DNA of 64,000 bases from Paramacrobiotus metropolitanus (lineage: Eukaryota; Tardigrada; Eutardigrada; Parachela; Macrobiotidae). Under the pieces are notes generated by a model, which saw only the letters and a list, made by a program, of their open reading frames with translations, did no database searches and was not told the DNA's origin. The stretch lies in NCBI RefSeq assembly GCF_019649055.1, contig NW_026570399.1:1-64000 (forward strand), given 5' to 3'. The translations under genes and the position numbers were made by a program. This document shows positions 28,341 through 39,957 of this stretch, in pieces (the stretch's first letter is position 1; every line of letters begins with the position of its first letter).

Positions 28341-31300
28341 CTCCGATTAATAGATTTTACCTCCGCAGAAGCAGATTTGCAGATTTGAAATTAGCTGTAA
28401 AGTTTTGCATTATACGCATTCGGCCATCGGCACTTTTACAAATTGACCAGCGAAACCAAAAGCAGGGAATCAGGCGGTTATCCAGCTATCCATTAGAAAG
28501 TTGAACGGTTCATGAAACTCCTTCCTTCATGAAACTCCTTTCGCCCTCGCAATTTCGCAGCTGAATGCTTTCCAGCGTGGTTGCAAGACATCCAGGGTTC
28601 CATCAGACCCTTCACGCTACTCGCCACCGCCAAGTCACCACGACACTCCAGCCCTTCTTGGCGAGTGAATTCAATTCACGTCGTCCTCGGGCGGAAAATG
28701 TGACGGTGGGCACGTATCATAGATGACATTCCAGCAGCGAAGCGACTGTTCGGTTTGAGGAAACACTGTTAACGTCCAGTCCACTGTTGACGTCCAGTGT
28801 GCGTGCCGTTATTGCACGCATAAACGGCACGGCCACGATAGCGAACGGCTAGGACGGCCAACAAGAGTATGCGGAGCTGACCCTTTCTTCGCTGTGGCCG
28901 ACGATAAAATAGCGGGTGTCGATCGTTATTGTCATCAGGTGCCACGTAAACAGCAGCGACGCTAACGGAGGCAACAGTCCGTCTTGTTACTTACTTTTTA
29001 ATACTATTGTATGTTTTCAAGCCTGTAAGAATGGAATGCATATCCCATAACAATATTATGGTTTGTCATTGTGCAATACTTTTATGGAGGTTTCAGAATG
29101 ATAATTATTATGATGCGCATATGTACATATGTACATTTCGCGAGATGCGCCAAGACAGCAGTTAATTGATGCATGTAAATTTGCATTTAAAAGCACTTAA
29201 AACTTGGCGTTTAGAAAGCTTTCCCACACTGAAAAGAGGTACTGCCCGATATTGTGAGGTCTATCACTCCCCGCATGTATGCAAGCAAACATACCGGTTG
29301 ATTCATGTTTCCTTATGACGCGTACATTTGTAGTATGTACAAAAATTCATGCACTGTACAAAATTAGTAGTTTATACTAACTATACTTGTACTCGATTCA
29401 CATCTACTGGTAACAGAGAAAAAGAGCAACAGTCACTAGGCTCCGTCACTGGCAACAAGTAATGTTCCTCATGGTGCAGGGTGCATGATGAAGCAAATAT
29501 GCGTTCTTTTACAAGGCTCAACAGCGTTACCATTTCCCTCGGAACCAGCTTGTGGGTGACCTAGCGGTCCTTGACAGTGTCAGATGTCGAGCACGGAACG
29601 GGCAATGTCAGTTTGCTGTGACAATTTGCTCTCATAATTTATATGCAGTGGACTGAGGGGAACCTCCCAACTTTGAACACCCTCGTATTTTAGATTCAGA
29701 GGTGTTCACCGTTCGGGGGCTGTTCAAAGTCAGAGGTTTCACTGTATCAAGTTTAATTAGCCCCATCCGGTACGTCCTCGTACTCCGTGCCTAACGTCAT
29801 AGGTAATAATGCTGTTAATGATTCTACTATATGATAAAAATTAATAAAAATTAGTTCTACATTATCACAGGCACGTACAAAGTTTCTTTAATTTTTTGCT
29901 CTATTCATCGATTTTCAAGTTTTTATTGTTTCAAGTTTTTATTGTTGTAATGTTGTATCCACATATTTCCGCGCATGCACTCGTACGAGTAAAGCGCTGT
30001 GCATTTGATAAATTACTACCATACTGATTTGCAGTGTCAGTTTGAGAAAGTTTTTTTCTGCCAGCTTAACTGGTTATTGTGCTAAAGAAAGCTGCAAAGG
30101 TCATGCGTGACAATCGATGACATGCTGTCTGTTTATTGCAGGATTTAATATGTCAGTGCAGCGTTCATCGTTAACAATTTGTTTGATGATGTTTGAGCCA
30201 TGGCAGACCACCCGCTGCCTGATTCGGCTGTGCAAACAGTAACTAGCCATTGGTCACTGACGGCTGATACTGTCACGCAACCCATGTATCGATGCACTAC
30301 ACATTATATGACAGCTGAGCTGAGAGAGGCAAATGGTCACTGTCAGTAAGGAATATCACGCAGCCACTGGGCACTGGTCTATCCACCAGCGCAGCGCAAG
30401 TACGAATGCATGTGCAGTACGCGCGAGATACGGGATACGCACAGTATTCCCATATTTAAAGAGTAGCCTGTTACTGATACGATAATTTTTATTAAGTATT
30501 GTATATATAAAACGCGCAACTACGGAAATTACTTTCAGTAATAGTATTTGTAGTACGAATATAACTAGTCTATAACAAGTATACACTGTCAGCAAAATTA
30601 TTATTAAATTTTTATTCTTGTACTCTTTCACGTCTTGCCATGACACAACAGCGTACCCTGAATTCGTAATATAGCATCTGATGGTGAGTTATTACAGACT
30701 ACAGAAACATGCAGCCATCGCCATAGTTTTCACGCTTCAGTCATCTAATCCCGGATACGTATTGTACTCGTACTTACCGACTATGAAATTATCGAAATCC
30801 AGAAAGAGTCAACCCATACTCCATTACTGATCTGGGCTGCTGAGTGAACGGAATCTACAGTACCCGTTATTACTAAAAGTACCCCTGTTCGGTCAACTTC
30901 GGTGAGCAGGACCATGTGAACACTGGATCGTTCGGCATTCCGTGCTGCCGACTGAACGGTAATTTTCAAAGATTCCCGCTATAATAATTATGGTCACTAT
31001 TCACTGACAAAGTCTACATACTGAATAAGGGGAACGATAACAATAATACTGTCCACGATCAAATTATCAATTCAACAGTTATTAAAAAACAGCGTAGTTG
31101 CTAGAAATTTAGCACCGCTCTTTGACTACTCGTCGTCGTGCTACTAAAAGTTTGTCCAAAGTGCACCGATGAGCTGTTACTGTTTCCTGATCAGAGCAGC
31201 CTACGAACGGAAGGCAGTGCGTAATCGTTTCCTACAAAAAGTACACATATCCAAACTTAAAAAAATGAACAACAATTATTTTTTATGGAATTGACTGTAG

Positions 31301-32600
31301 GCCACCAGAGCATCTGTGGCAAAGCCGAAGATGACTCTTGTATATAACAGCATGCATGTGTTCGAAATATTGTATTTTAAATTATGCATACATGCGTTAA
31401 CATTTAACAATTAATCGCACTTCATCTCACCATCCCAGTATCAGCACCGTCATTGTGATTAACTACAGAAGGCACAAGAGCAAACAAATTCAACGACTAA
31501 GCCTAATTGACATGCATGTGCGAGTGCTTTGTATAAAGCGCATACATGCATAATCTGGTAAACACAAAATACTAATGCTTTAGTTATCGAAAATAACCAA
31601 AACCGTAAACAAAACCTGTAAAAGAAGAAAAAGAACTGAAATGATGAAGCGCGTAAATGATGAAATGATGACATCTGTAAATGACGAAGCCTGTAGAGCA
31701 GCCTGCACTGAATGCACCACAGATGTACGGCGAACAAGCAGAGTTTCACCAGTTGTGTCCAGGATGCAAGCTTTTATAAAATAAGGGCTCATTTGGTTCT
31801 AATTTATTATTAAAAAATTGTCAACACTGACACAAAAAACATTAACTGTGTACAATCGGTTCTAATCATTTATTGTGATAGAACTGTGATTGTGAATTGC
31901 TTGAAACTAACAATTCAGTTATGCAGAAGATTTGAAACAAACCGTTTGGCAGTTTGTGTATACATGTTTGTTTTGAGTTCGGTTTTTATCATAATATTAT
32001 ATACTTAACAACTTAAACTTAAACTTAATAGTCCGGTAATCGCTTACTTTTTAAAAGAATAAATTGCGTTTTGCAATTTGCTGACAAGCATTTGCTAGTA
32101 AGTGATAATATCTTTAAGTGACGATCGATACGTCCTTGTTGCAATATGGGCAAGAAGGAGGGCATACAACTTCCCGTACAGTCCATTGTAGCCGGCATAC
32201 AATTCATACGATAGTACTATGAACCGCGCGCTGATGCACCGACAAGCGAAGAAGCATTAGTAGCTGGTGCCATCATCACTTATAACATCTACCATGAATT
32301 CCGTATATGGAGACGATAAACACGGTTTTACTAGTTCCGGCATTTTGCATAGTCAGTCAGCACACAAAATAAGAAAACAATTATTGTACTAATTCAATGG
32401 CTGACAGATATCAGGTAAAAAAACAACGTTAAAACTTTGACTGTAGTTCTTTTCCCCCGAGTAAGTGTGCGCGTACACATGCACCCTATTAAAGTTTCTA
32501 TAGTCTACCAGTAGCATGCCGTCGATCTTGGTACCGCACACTTTATGCACAGTGTTAACATGTAATCGACCGGGGCTACGTGTGTGGATCGGCAGGAAAC
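28340..32600. other. 4.2 kb with no supportable gene
   Basis: Mostly AT-rich unique-looking DNA with frequent stops on both strands. Items seen: a GTGCCGTTA/TAAACGGCAC hairpin at about 28,805-28,836, and family C at 30,330-30,460. Also present are a few GATGAANNNNGTAAATGA-like near-repeats at 31,640-31,690, and a minus-strand ORF at 32,389-32,676 that ends inside the MITE and shows no recognisable motif. Confidence 0.5.
30330..30460 (+). repeat. family C fragment
   Basis: AGGAATATCACGCAGCCACT followed by GGGCACTGGTCTAT and GCGCAGCGCAA is also found at 61,455-61,515 (one or two changes), followed in both by GAATGCATGTGCA/GAATGCGTGTGCA-type sequence. Confidence 0.6.
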
Positions 32601-32610
32601 GGTCTTTATA
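32550..32610 (+). pseudogene. FMR1/FXR-like Tudor exon, part left of the MITE
   Basis: Read in the frame of the downstream ORF, the bases just left of the MITE give CVDRQETVF, which continues right of it as IINSQTEEATVVPFEQLR. This resembles the end of the first Tudor (Agenet) repeat of FMRP/FXR, where the pattern is 'ITVAFENN-WQ-PFxxVR'. A TAA closes the frame about 17 codons upstream, so an exon start or decay lies there. The reading across the junction assumes precise loss of the MITE and one TA. Confidence 0.4.
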
Positions 32611-32878
32611 CAAGCCCGTTTTCAAACCTGTAGACCGCTGTAAGCGGGATATTTGAAAAACGTGGGCTTGAGCCATTCAGGGTGCTTCGGCACGTCACGG
32701 CGTTTTGGTCATTAACGCCACTGCGGTGTGAGGGGTGTGTGAGAGAGACAAGTATGAGATAGACTGAGTGCTCTACGCCAATGCATCCAGTGCAGAGTAG
32801 ATAAAATCTAGCTTTTCACTGTGCGCTTATTTACTGCGTCGCGCTTACAGCGGTCTACAGGTTTGAAAACGGGCTTGT
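32611..32878. mobile_element. TA-flanked MITE 1 (268 bp)
   Basis: Perfect 36-bp terminal inverted repeats: CAAGCCC, then the 15-nt core GTTTTCAAACCTGTA, then GACCGCTGTAAGCG. TA lies on both sides, so it is Tc1/mariner-type. The left 60 nt are self-complementary: CAAGCCC pairs with GGGCTTG at 32,664, CCGCT with AGCGG, and the core GTTTTCAAA with TTTGAAAAAC. MITE 2 (59,580) shares everything except the 15-nt core. No coding capacity. It interrupts the FMR1/FXR-like exon. Confidence 0.85.
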
Positions 32879-32879
32879 A

Positions 32880-33595
32880 TTATCAATAGCCAAACCGAAG
32901 AAGCAACAGTGGTCCCATTTGAACAATTACGGAAAGTAGATCAGTTTTCATACCCCTTCCATACAGACCAGGACATAAAAGAAGAAGAAGTTGATGTTCT
33001 TTTGAAAGCGGATGAAAATCAACGGGAATCATGGTGGCCAGGGTGTATCAAAAGCTACAGAGCGAAAGACGCTGCGCTCTTCAGTTTTACGGAAGCTGAG
33101 GTCACATTGCCGAGAACTACGCGATGTTACATCAGGATGCAGTATCAAAGTTATTTCAGAATGCGGACAATCCGTCCGCGGGGGTACCTTGGGAAAAAGG
33201 TGACGCCGGAAACCTTCCCTGTAATGCGAATTTCCTTGCCAGTGTCGGAGCCATGGTGTCGGGACGCTTTAGTTGGCTTGAAATGGTTGAGCCGCATCGC
33301 AGCGTTTTACACCGACTGGTACTGCCAAACAAATACGATTTTTCTCCATTCCGATGATCAGTTTATTGAAGTTCTAAGCAGTCACCGGAATTATGACTCA
33401 CCGCGTACTCTTGCTGAAGCCTTTAAAGCGTCCCTTTTGCAAGGGATATTGAACTACTTCCGGAAATTTGATGAGCGCGTTCACGCGGTAACAGACAACC
33501 TAATTTGCCACTTGGTTAACGTTGTTACGAAAGCAGAAGGTTGGCAATTTTTGTCTGGGTACAGCCTGCTAATTGTTGGCATTCAAATTTACTAA
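32880..33595 (+). pseudogene. FMR1/FXR-like fragment: Tudor 2, KH0, start of KH1
   Basis: An open frame of about 238 codons from the MITE edge to TAA 33,595. Features align in order with FMRP/FXR proteins (recognised from memory). PFEQLRKV marks the Tudor1/2 junction. IKEEEVDVLLKADENQRESWW corresponds to the DEVEVYSRANEKEPxxWW of Tudor 2. IRP...VTPETFPVMRISLP corresponds to the 'PATKDTFHKIKLDVP' linker. A KH0-like DALVGLKWLSRIAAFYTDWY and a FDERVHAVTDNLICHLV segment sit where KH1 begins. The frame stops before the KH1 GxxG loop, so this is an exon set of a diverged gene or a pseudogene. It would act as an RNA-binding translational regulator if functional. Confidence 0.5.
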
Positions 33596-33689
33596 CGCTT
33601 CTTATTCATCCGCGTTAGGCGGTCGTAAACCGAAGCACCAGTGTGACGCCGTACATTTGATTTGAAGAATTCTGCATACAAAATTTATT

Positions 33690-33819
33690 TTAGCATTTGT
33701 TGTAGTTCCGTTGAACTCGTGCGAGTATCGCATAGATGAATTACCTTTGGATGTGCAGCTGACGGTGTATTCTTTTCTGGATCCGTATGACCAAGGGCGT
33801 TTCAAGAGGTTGCAGCAGC
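33690..33819 (+). pseudogene. F-box-like exon, cut by the Mutator-type element
   Basis: In one frame the sequence reads RIDELPLDVQLTVYSFLDPY, then DQGRFKRL. This matches the F-box pattern LPxDxxxxVxSFLDPxDxxR, which in known proteins binds Skp1 in SCF ubiquitin ligases. Acceptor-like TTGTTGTAG lies just upstream. The frame runs into TAA inside the 9-bp target site, so decay may pre-date the insertion. Downstream pieces at 37.96-38.12, 38.80-38.93 and 38.93-39.55 kb on the same strand may be the rest of the gene. Confidence 0.45.
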
Positions 33820-34048
33820 AAAATTAACGGCAGGGTGTAAAACCTGGCACTGGCAAGTGCCTCTGGCGTTGCCACTGGCATGGCAAGGGATAAAACCTGG
33901 TATGTTATACCTCTGGCACGCAATAAAATATGGCATATGCCGGAAAACTAGAACTATTAAAACCATAACTTTCAGTACGATGTTGTAGCTTTGGTTTCTT
34001 GTAGATAGCTTTACCGCACACTAATGGATTATTACAAGCAGTAATAAA

Positions 34049-34241
34049 GGGGGCAAAACCAAGCCTGTTCCACGGTTCCCCTGTATTGCTGCCGTCACCC
34101 GCCTGGAGTGTGACGTTACGGCAATACATATGGTTAAATCTGGCGCGGTACATAAGCGCCATATTTAGCCACAACGTAAAGCTCCAGACGGATGCCGGCA
34201 GCAATACAGGGGAACCGTGGAACACGTTTAGTTTTGCCCCC
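34049..34241. mobile_element. 193-bp foldback MITE inside the MULE
   Basis: Inverted repeats start GGGGGCAAAAC and share TGTTCCACGGTTCCCCTGTA, continuing to TGCTGCCG. The remainder (GGTTAAATCTGGCGC versus GCGCCATATTTAGCC) stays largely complementary, so almost the entire element folds back. TSD not clear. No ORF. Confidence 0.7.
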
Positions 34242-35149
34242 TATATTAAAGGGGACAAATTTTTCACATATCGCAATAAAAGACGAAAATGACAATGCTG
34301 TACGCAGTGCGAATGTGATTTCCGACAGAAAGGAACTCTTTGTAAACTGCTAAAATAAAAAAAGCGATTAAACTGCTACTTCTAGAACTAAATATAAAAA
34401 TGATCTACTACCATACATCGTACGGTAATTCGTCCCGGCGAATACGTAACAGAAGTAGAAGTATTACTTAAACTGAATTTTCAAGACATTTCTCATGTGG
34501 TGATAATGCACTTGTTCAAGTCGATCTCTAACGACCGGCAAAATAGTGATGTCCGAGTACGGCTGATCTTCATGTCGACGATTTCCGGTGGGTGGAACGC
34601 TGATGGCAGGAGCTCTCCCTTTGTACACATACTGCACCTGTATACGAGGTCATACTGTATTAAGGTCATACACGTACTGTACAGTACGGTAAGGTATGCG
34701 GCCGGGTACTGCAGCAATTTTAGTACAATTATTGCATAATTATTGCATACAATTATTGCATTACAAAATTGCTTAATGGAATAACCGATACAAAAATAGG
34801 GGCAGTTTCTTCCATTAATTAGCAGTTTATTATTTTAACGGAAACTTAAGAGCTATTGAATTACTGTAATTTCATGGAAATTAATCTCATGCAACAAACA
34901 AGGTAATTAAGGTCTTAATAGCTTAATATCTTACTATGTAGATCAGCCTGAATATTTACCGCTGTCACTCTTTTTCTAGTGGTGATTGCAACCAGTTCAG
35001 CACTTCACGATCATCGTTGCACCAACTACATGTATGTATCAAGCCCGCTATTGAGAACTGGGATTCTAGAACGAGATAAAAATAACAGAAGTAATATTCA
35101 TCATTCAGCTTATTCACCAATCACCGTAGGATTAATTAAACTGCAACTT

Positions 35150-35182
35150 TACATAATTTTAACATAGTGTTAAAATTATGTG
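35150..35182. repeat. AT-rich perfect hairpin
   Basis: CATAATTTTAACA-TAG-TGTTAAAATTATG, a 13-bp perfect stem with a 3-nt loop, inside the MULE. Confidence 0.6.
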
Positions 35183-35260
35183 AAGCTAAAATTATATAAT
35201 AATTTTAATATAATAGTTTTAACACACTTATCAATATTTGTAATTATAATCCGTGTTGTA

Positions 35261-36220
35261 CTGGGTGGCCGAACAAAATGTCAGTCTCCTGTTTTGACTG
35301 GTTTCACGCGAACCATTTTTCCTACCATAAAGTAACTATGCCATTTTTCCTACCATAAAGTAGCTATGAGCTATGCAGTTCTCGCATTTATTTTAGAAAA
35401 TTAAAACATGCTCATAAATTTCGGTATTAATTAAAAAGGTGTGAAAATTTATTTTGTCCCAGCTTGCAAACTTTTGAATCTGGTGATACGTTTTTCCGGC
35501 ACGCAATATTTTAACTTTTTTAGCTGATTTTCTTAGCAAAAACCTTCTGCTTTTTAAAGAAAAAAAAGTTGTTGGCATGGTGCATGCTCTGAACGAGCTA
35601 TGCAGTTCTTGCATTTTGTGGCTTTTCGAAAACCTGCAAGTTTTTTGTTTGATTTTTTCGGTTATTTTAGGGAAAATTTTTTGCTGCAAAACAGGCTGCA
35701 ACCACATAAGCTGATTTGGATGATAAATGTAGGTAAATGATTGCTCTTATAGAAATACGATTAAACTTTATCAGTTTCTGAAGCGCCGGAGAGAAATTTA
35801 TTATTAAAGCACCGGCCAGCTGATTTCACGAGAATCATATGTGAGGGGGTTTGTGCCTACCGCTTCTAGCCCGAACACATCCAGTAAAGGTCACAGTTTG
35901 TTACGAGGAAAACAACAAGAAACATTTCCCCTACCCGAAATAGTAAAGTTACACCCATAAAAATACTTCGTCGAATAACGGCGATTTTGAATTCAAAAAC
36001 GGCAAATTTGAATTTGGGTTTCCGGGACATCCTTCAACTTCACCCATTTTTTCCAAAGAATTTGCAAGAAATGCAAAGCTTTGTATAATGTTGGTTTTTT
36101 CTAGTTATTATATGGAACGAACGCTGCTTTTTTAAATGAAATTAGAAAGCTGTCAATTGAAGGCTGGATAGACCCGCAACACTTCAAAAAAACAGACCGA
36201 CATTTTGTTCGGCCACCCAG
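35261..36220. mobile_element. 960-bp Tc1/mariner-type MITE inside the MULE
   Basis: Inverted termini CTGGGTGGCCGAACAAAATG (perfect for 20 bp and similar for about 15 more) are flanked by TA at 35,259-35,260 and 36,221-36,222. There is no transposase. The only sizeable frame (35,393-35,707, minus) shows no DDE motif. A non-autonomous derivative. Confidence 0.8.
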
Positions 36221-37795
36221 TATACCACACAGCTCCGAACGCTTACCCGGTGTTCATCCAAAATGTCCAGCATCGGTACATTTCCAAGCGTTACTCTTTT
36301 TCAACAGATTAAAGCAAACACAATCAGTAATATTTCGGAACATACAATTAATAAAATAATTGTTCGTAGTATGTTGGCAGTTGTGTCAGCTTGTCGTCTG
36401 CGTAACAACGATGGCTGAAGGCAGAACAGTAATTTTAAGTTCAAAATGATTAGCGTTTGATGTCTGAATGGTAACTACCAAAATATGTAATGTTGTGTCT
36501 CTATGTGCACTGAACTTTGGTCCGGCGAAAGAGAAGGTCGATGCTGTTGCGAAGCTGCAGCGTAGCACGAACCAAGAGCGCTTTATACAATTTCATAAAC
36601 ATACGCACACACTCATAACACAAGTGCATGTGCCAATTGCCTTTTTGCAAGCAACTGTTCTTATCATTGCATAGTATTCTGTTTTCCAAACAACAGATAC
36701 CCCAGATCTTTAATTATCAGTCATGTCAAGTTTAACGTATGCAAACAAAGACAGTCAATAAGCGTTGGATTTAAGTCGATATTTTCTGTTTTCGATGAGT
36801 GCCATTTTACTTTGTGCCGTTTGTAATAATCCTGCACATGTAAACCATACAAGATTTATTGAAATTTAAGTGCTCATTTGAACATGTGTAGTTAAAACTT
36901 AAAAGCAATTCGCATATACTGGTATGCAAATGATGCCGCTAATTACGAAATTTAAACGATGACGATGACAAATTGACAACTAAAAGTTAACTTTATTTTT
37001 TACAGGTCTGTTTGGTGTAGAATAACCGAATAACGGGTGTTTTTCGGATTTTCAGTGATCACATCAGTCTTATCGTGAGCGCCTATTGCCGGGATATTTA
37101 CCTGCATTTTTTAATTATGCAGCTGTGTTAAGAGCGGCGTCGTTTTGACCTGCTTTGTGTGGAAATGTTTGAGTGGTTGTAATTTTTACCGTGACGTGTA
37201 CCATCGCGTAAGGTACAGACAATGCGGAATAAGCCCGATGTTAAATTAAAAATTTTTACTACTCGTCATTATTGCAGCGACCTTTGACTGGCCGCCAACC
37301 GGTGTCCATTAGGCGATGAGGTATTTTGCATTACAGTATTAAGCGTACACCGTCCATGCCAAATTATTGCAAATCGAAACGCAATGCAGTACTTCGTGAA
37401 TCGGCGTGGTTTGGAGCTTAGCACAATTTTGGAATTCATTCTTTTTGCAGCACCATTACGCATTAATTGCTGATCGTGCTATTCGTGCCGGTGGTGTAAT
37501 TCGCTGAGAAGATTAGTAGGGTCTTGTAACTCTTGTCCATGTACGGGTTTAGGTATTAGCAGCTATTAATGCAACTGATACCATCGCAATTTTATTAATT
37601 TTTGCAACTTGTACAATGGAGGCACCGTCAGTATTTTCTACTTATTTATTAACCGCTATGCCCCGTGTTTTCTGGCATATGCCATATTTTATTGCGTGCT
37701 AGAGGGATAACATACCAGGTTTTATCACTTGCCATGCCAGTGGCAACGCCATAGGCACTTGCCAGTGCCAGGTTTTACACCCTGCCAAAATTAAC

Positions 37796-37957
37796 TACCA
37801 TAAGGCGGCTGGTCCATAGGATCCCGACAGGCCGTCTGCGAACGTAGTTTGTTGCTAGAATCGCAATAGTGCCACCCCCGGCTTAGATTTGTGGGTGAGC
37901 TCTGCAGTACATTCAATCCAATTTATAATAAACTAGAAAAATGCGCTTTTCCGTGCA
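37796..37957 (+). other. host sequence resuming after the MULE
   Basis: About 160 nt between the TSD and the next protein-like frame. Stops occur in all frames. Probably intron or decayed exon of the F-box-like gene. Confidence 0.35.
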
Positions 37958-38118
37958 TTGGTAGACCGGAGCGCGGCGGCGCGGAGAGAAAATTTTCAAC
38001 GTTTAGCGGTTTGCCAAGTTATTAACGTACCGGTACACCACTGCTGCAATGAAAATCCTCACGTAAGGAAAGCGGTTTTGTACACAAAAATGACAATTAA
38101 CGAGTTAATTGATGTTAA
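37958..38118 (+). pseudogene. candidate exon of the F-box-like gene, cut by the solo LTR
   Basis: The frame reads RENFQRLAVCQVINVPVHHC, then NENPHVRKAVLYTKMTINEL up to the LTR. If the LTR and one TTAA copy are removed in the mind, the frame continues only four codons to a donor-like TTTTTG|TAAGC or TTTTT|GTAAGC at 38,606. No domain recognised. Assignment to the F-box gene is by position only. Confidence 0.35.
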
Positions 38119-38591
38119 TGTTAGCTGGAGGACATGCGCTCCCGCACTTTCTCCTTTCGCCGTGTGTGGCGAGTTACGTGAGTCTGTTGGTGGCGCTGCG
38201 CGTCGCCGTGGCGCTTAGATCAAAGCGACCGCCGTCATGCACGGGCATGCCGTTTGCACTTGGCACTGTTCGTACGCTCGCATTGCATCTTTCTGCAGTT
38301 CTCATTGCTGTCTGTTTTGCTCATTCGATCGTGTGCGCGCGAGTGATCTGTTCTTTTACCACCCGCCACACCCTGCTGTTTTCTTCTGCTGTTATTTCGC
38401 ACTTGCTCAATAAAGGGGCCTTCGGTTGCGCAGGGCACTGGTCGCTCTCTTCCGCCGACCCGGTCGGCCGGCTTCTCGCTGACCCACGGTCACCGCACGC
38501 AGCCGATCACCGAGAGCACCAGCCTTCCAGCAGCCGGGGCTCCAGCGCCCCCAGTGGATTCCGGAAGCGGCCCCCAGTGGATTCCGAAACA
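38119..38591 (+). repeat. solo LTR (473 bp)
   Basis: Starts TGTTAGCTGG and ends CCGAAACA (TG...CA), with TTAA duplicated at 38,115-38,118 and 38,592-38,595. It contains AATAAA at 38,409 and a downstream pyrimidine-rich R/U5-like part with a duplicated CCCAGTGGATTCCG. There is no internal region. It begins with the same six bases as the proposed E1 LTR, but the rest is only loosely similar. Confidence 0.65.
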
Positions 38592-38799
38592 TTAACCACA
38601 TTTTTGTAAGCGTTGGTTGGCGGTCAGAACCCATTAAGGGTAAATTCAGCGCGGTACACAATGTGCTATGTACCGCTTTATCGCTTTATGGATCTGCTTG
38701 CTGAGACGTTATGCCCGAATAAAATCACATACGTTAAAGTTTAAACGCAGTCCTTTTAGTCGAAATGCGAAAACCTACCGTTAATTGTCCAGTCTATTT

Positions 38800-39550
38800 T
38801 TTTAAGTTTATCAAGTCACTTTCGGCATCTGTCGTCGGCAGCTATTCTCCAAGAGTGCATTGTACTGCCAAAGTATTCCAGTAATGTTATTCTTGATGAA
38901 GGACTTCGTCTGAATGACTCGAGCATTTTATGCAGCTCCATATTTGCAAAATAATCATTTCAGTTCTATCGAGAAATACAAAGGTCGTATATCTCACTGG
39001 AAGCTGGGAGGAAATCTTGGAGCCAATATCCAATATCCTGCAGATTTTAGAGTTGAAGCTAAACTGGCTCGTGGTTGCTGACAATCAAACGCTGCAATTT
39101 GGTGAATTTATGACCTTCCCTCCGGTCAGTCACACGTTGAGGAAGAACCATGATAAAGCATATAAGACAAAATGGATGCCTACACCGGCTTACGCTGACG
39201 TGTGCCAGAACTTTCTCGTGAAAAACTGCATTTTCAAGAGCAACAAGTCACTGTGCTTCAGATACGCATGTTCTCACTTTACTCCAACCGTGGACTTCGG
39301 ATTACTCAATTGTTGCACCGATCCATTTGAAATTTCAATTTCTCTGTGGTCTTACCGATTTGAACGATCGTGGGCCAAATCGGGAAATCGTTTCCACGAC
39401 GAATATAATCTTCTGCTCTGGAAACTCTGTCCCCAGTTAGATGACAACAAATTTCAAAAGCTTTTGGAATGGTTGGACTACCTTAAAACACAACCGGAAG
39501 ATCTTGAATTTTTTATATGGACGTTCATCGAGCTCGTTTTTACAATGTAA
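38800..39550 (+). pseudogene. 3' exon(s) of the F-box-like gene
   Basis: A 206-codon frame from ATG 38,930 to TAA 39,550 looks like genuine globular protein (NTKVVYLTGSWEEILEPISN; KLCPQLDDNKFQKLLEWLDY). Just upstream another frame reads AILQECIVLPKYSSNVILDE up to 38,955. An acceptor-like CATTTCAG at 38,945-38,952 could link them. It would form the C-terminal, substrate-facing part if the F-box assignment is right. Unrecognised family. Confidence 0.45.
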
Positions 39551-39957
39551 AGTATAGCCAACCCTGTTTCGAATTTGGAATTCTATAGGTGGAGTGGTTT
39601 TCGCTGTTTTATTTACTTTTGTGCCATTTGCACCGGTAAACAGTTATACCAGAAACCACAAGAAGACCGAATTCTGCATAGTTCTGCTTGCGATTTTGCT
39701 TGGCAGCCAATTTGCCGACAATGCGCCGCCCATTGTAATTTGCTCCTAAAAAGCTCCCCCTCCACCTCTTGGCCAAAAAATTATTAAATTAGTCTCAAGG
39801 GTATATTTTTAAGGTGGCGCGTCGAAGCTCCAAAGGATATCGCAGAAGTTATTGATATCGTTTCAAATCCCAAAATACAGCACTGTCCGTTGACCCACAC
39901 CCTTTATCTCCTTGTACCAATCCGGCCGTTTGCGTGACAATGGAATTTTGGTATGTG

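Larger units (their letters stand above)
33829..37786. mobile_element. 3.96-kb Mutator-type (MULE-like) non-autonomous element
   Basis: Terminal inverted repeats of 120 bp (33,829-33,948 and 37,667-37,786) start GGCAGGGTGTAAAACC and have five mismatches. A perfect 9-bp TSD, AAAATTAAC, lies at 33,820-33,828 and 37,787-37,795. Long TIRs with a 9-bp TSD are the hallmark of Mutator-like elements. No transposase frame exists inside. It hosts two younger insertions (34,049-34,241 and 35,261-36,220). The TIR itself is built of nested palindromes (GGCACTGGCAAGTGCC, TGGCGTTGCCA). It splits an F-box-like gene. Confidence 0.85.
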
